A DNA stretch of 64,000 bases from Euzebyella marina (GTDB lineage Bacteria > Bacteroidota > Bacteroidia > Flavobacteriales > Flavobacteriaceae). The stretch spans positions 124,001 through 188,000 of the forward strand of contig NZ_JACYFK010000003.1 of assembly GCF_014855515.1 (NCBI RefSeq). The letters run 5' to 3'. Shown one piece after another: positions 63,652 through 64,000 of this stretch; position 1 is the stretch's first letter, and each line of letters opens with the position of its first letter. Below the pieces are notes generated by a model, which was given only the letters and a program-made list of their open reading frames with translations, made no database searches and was not told the origin of the DNA. A program made the translations under genes and the position numbers.

Positions 63652-63924
63652 CTAATCATCATCACTACAATTGGCCCGTATGAATTCTAGATCTGCAATG
63701 TTTTCTTCCGTTAGAAATTCTCTACATTTTTTTAAAAGTTGATCGATATCTTTTTTGGTTTCTTCACAACTTTTGTCTCCTCGGTCATATTCCTCGTCCA
63801 ATTCGATTAAAAGTTCGGCGCAGTCAATCGCATCAAAAGAATCTTTAAGGTCTTTGGCTTGCTCACAACTATAGTTGAAGAATGTATAAATGATGGCTAA
63901 TCCGGTTATTAAGTGTTTTTTCAT
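63652..63924 (-). CDS. Small cysteine-containing lipoprotein, function unknown
   Basis: 90 residues. A signal peptide (MKKHLITGLAIIYTFF) ends in NYSCEQA, a plausible lipobox. The mature part is acidic and mostly helical with four further Cys (DAIDCAEL, DKSCEETK, LKKCREFL, RANCSDDD), enough for two disulfides. It lies 34 bases upstream of the acidic lipoprotein gene on the same strand. I do not recognise the family. Confidence 0.68.
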   Translation of the reverse strand: MKKHLITGLAIIYTFFNYSCEQAKDLKDSFDAIDCAELLIELDEEYDRGDKSCEETKKDIDQLLKKCREFLTEENIADLEFIRANCSDDD

Positions 63925-64000
63925 GCTGGTTGGTTTTAATTGTTTTGGTATTTAAGAGAAATATTGGTGAACTTTCCGTCAGTTATTTGGTAGTTATTAT

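Noticed and set aside
1-64000. Prophage, insertion sequence, tRNA or rRNA genes
   Set aside because: No transposase, integrase, terminal inverted repeats with target duplication, tRNA cloverleaf or rRNA signature was seen on reading both strands. The collagen gene alone is not evidence of a phage tail fibre, because T9SS genes adjoin it.

Overview
The window is a piece of a Bacteroidota chromosome, almost certainly a marine-type member of the Flavobacteriaceae. The evidence is the type IX secretion (T9SS) toolkit (PorP/SprF protein, two gliding-type C-terminal sorting domains), a SusC/SusD pair, bacillithiol synthesis (bshC), the rpmB-rpmG-DUF4295-ftsY block, recurrent TAnnTTTG promoter boxes and general lack of strong Shine-Dalgarno sites. 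The genus cannot be fixed from the sequence alone. No rRNA, tRNA, CRISPR array, prophage or insertion sequence was seen.

Layout. (1) 1-9190: a cell-surface locus with the 3' part of a very long collagen-like (Gly-X-Y) gene, two large calcium-binding-repeat proteins carrying T9SS type-B sorting domains, and a PorP/SprF outer-membrane protein between them. (2) 9308-12005: idi, queD, bcp and manA in a tight operon-like run, then a small conserved helical protein. (3) 12053-17240, minus strand: DUF4369 lipoprotein, DUF819 membrane protein, Cof-type phosphatase and a class A penicillin-binding protein; an S1/P1 nuclease diverges from them. (4) 18366-22481, mostly minus: araC-alkB, a secreted two-repeat protein (plus), a DoxX-like protein, a MOSC protein, a cupin-like protein and a small membrane protein. 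(5) 23069-25551: Na+/solute symporter plus myo-inositol oxygenase, a predicted inositol-to-glucuronate pair. (6) 25621-31170: htpG, a FabH-like synthase, a CoA-binding protein and a second symporter. (7) 31412-36114: a SusC/SusD pair. (8) 36252-47236: housekeeping genes (recR, a 2-oxoacid dehydrogenase E2, an exonuclease, an FAH-family protein, Hpt, cinA, rpmB, rpmG, DUF4295, ftsY, rimO) and a serine hydrolase lipoprotein. (9) 47381-50961: a sugar-acid cassette of galactonate dehydratase, GntP permease and exported lactonase. (10) 50964-64000: a zinc-free alcohol-dehydrogenase-like protein, an M14 peptidase, bshC, a flavin-binding protein, guaA, a five-LysM receptor-like lipoprotein, an OsmC protein, a DUF922 protein and small envelope proteins.

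Points that ordinary annotation would miss. An exact 342-bp in-frame tandem duplication (38 Gly-X-Y triplets) lies in the collagen gene. Two look-alike mini transcription units in intergenic DNA (about 27686-27836 and 56922-57024) share a GCTATGAAAAAG start, a 9-10-residue MKK-x-F reading frame, a GTTAGGTTG-like stretch and an intrinsic terminator. Promoter boxes sit 3-4 bases before the start codons of guaA, the MOSC gene and araC, which suggests leaderless mRNAs. The E2 acyltransferase has Asn in place of the usual Asp in its HRxxDG motif. Several inverted repeats overlap promoters (idi operon, 29106-29167, 38398-38436, dgoD).
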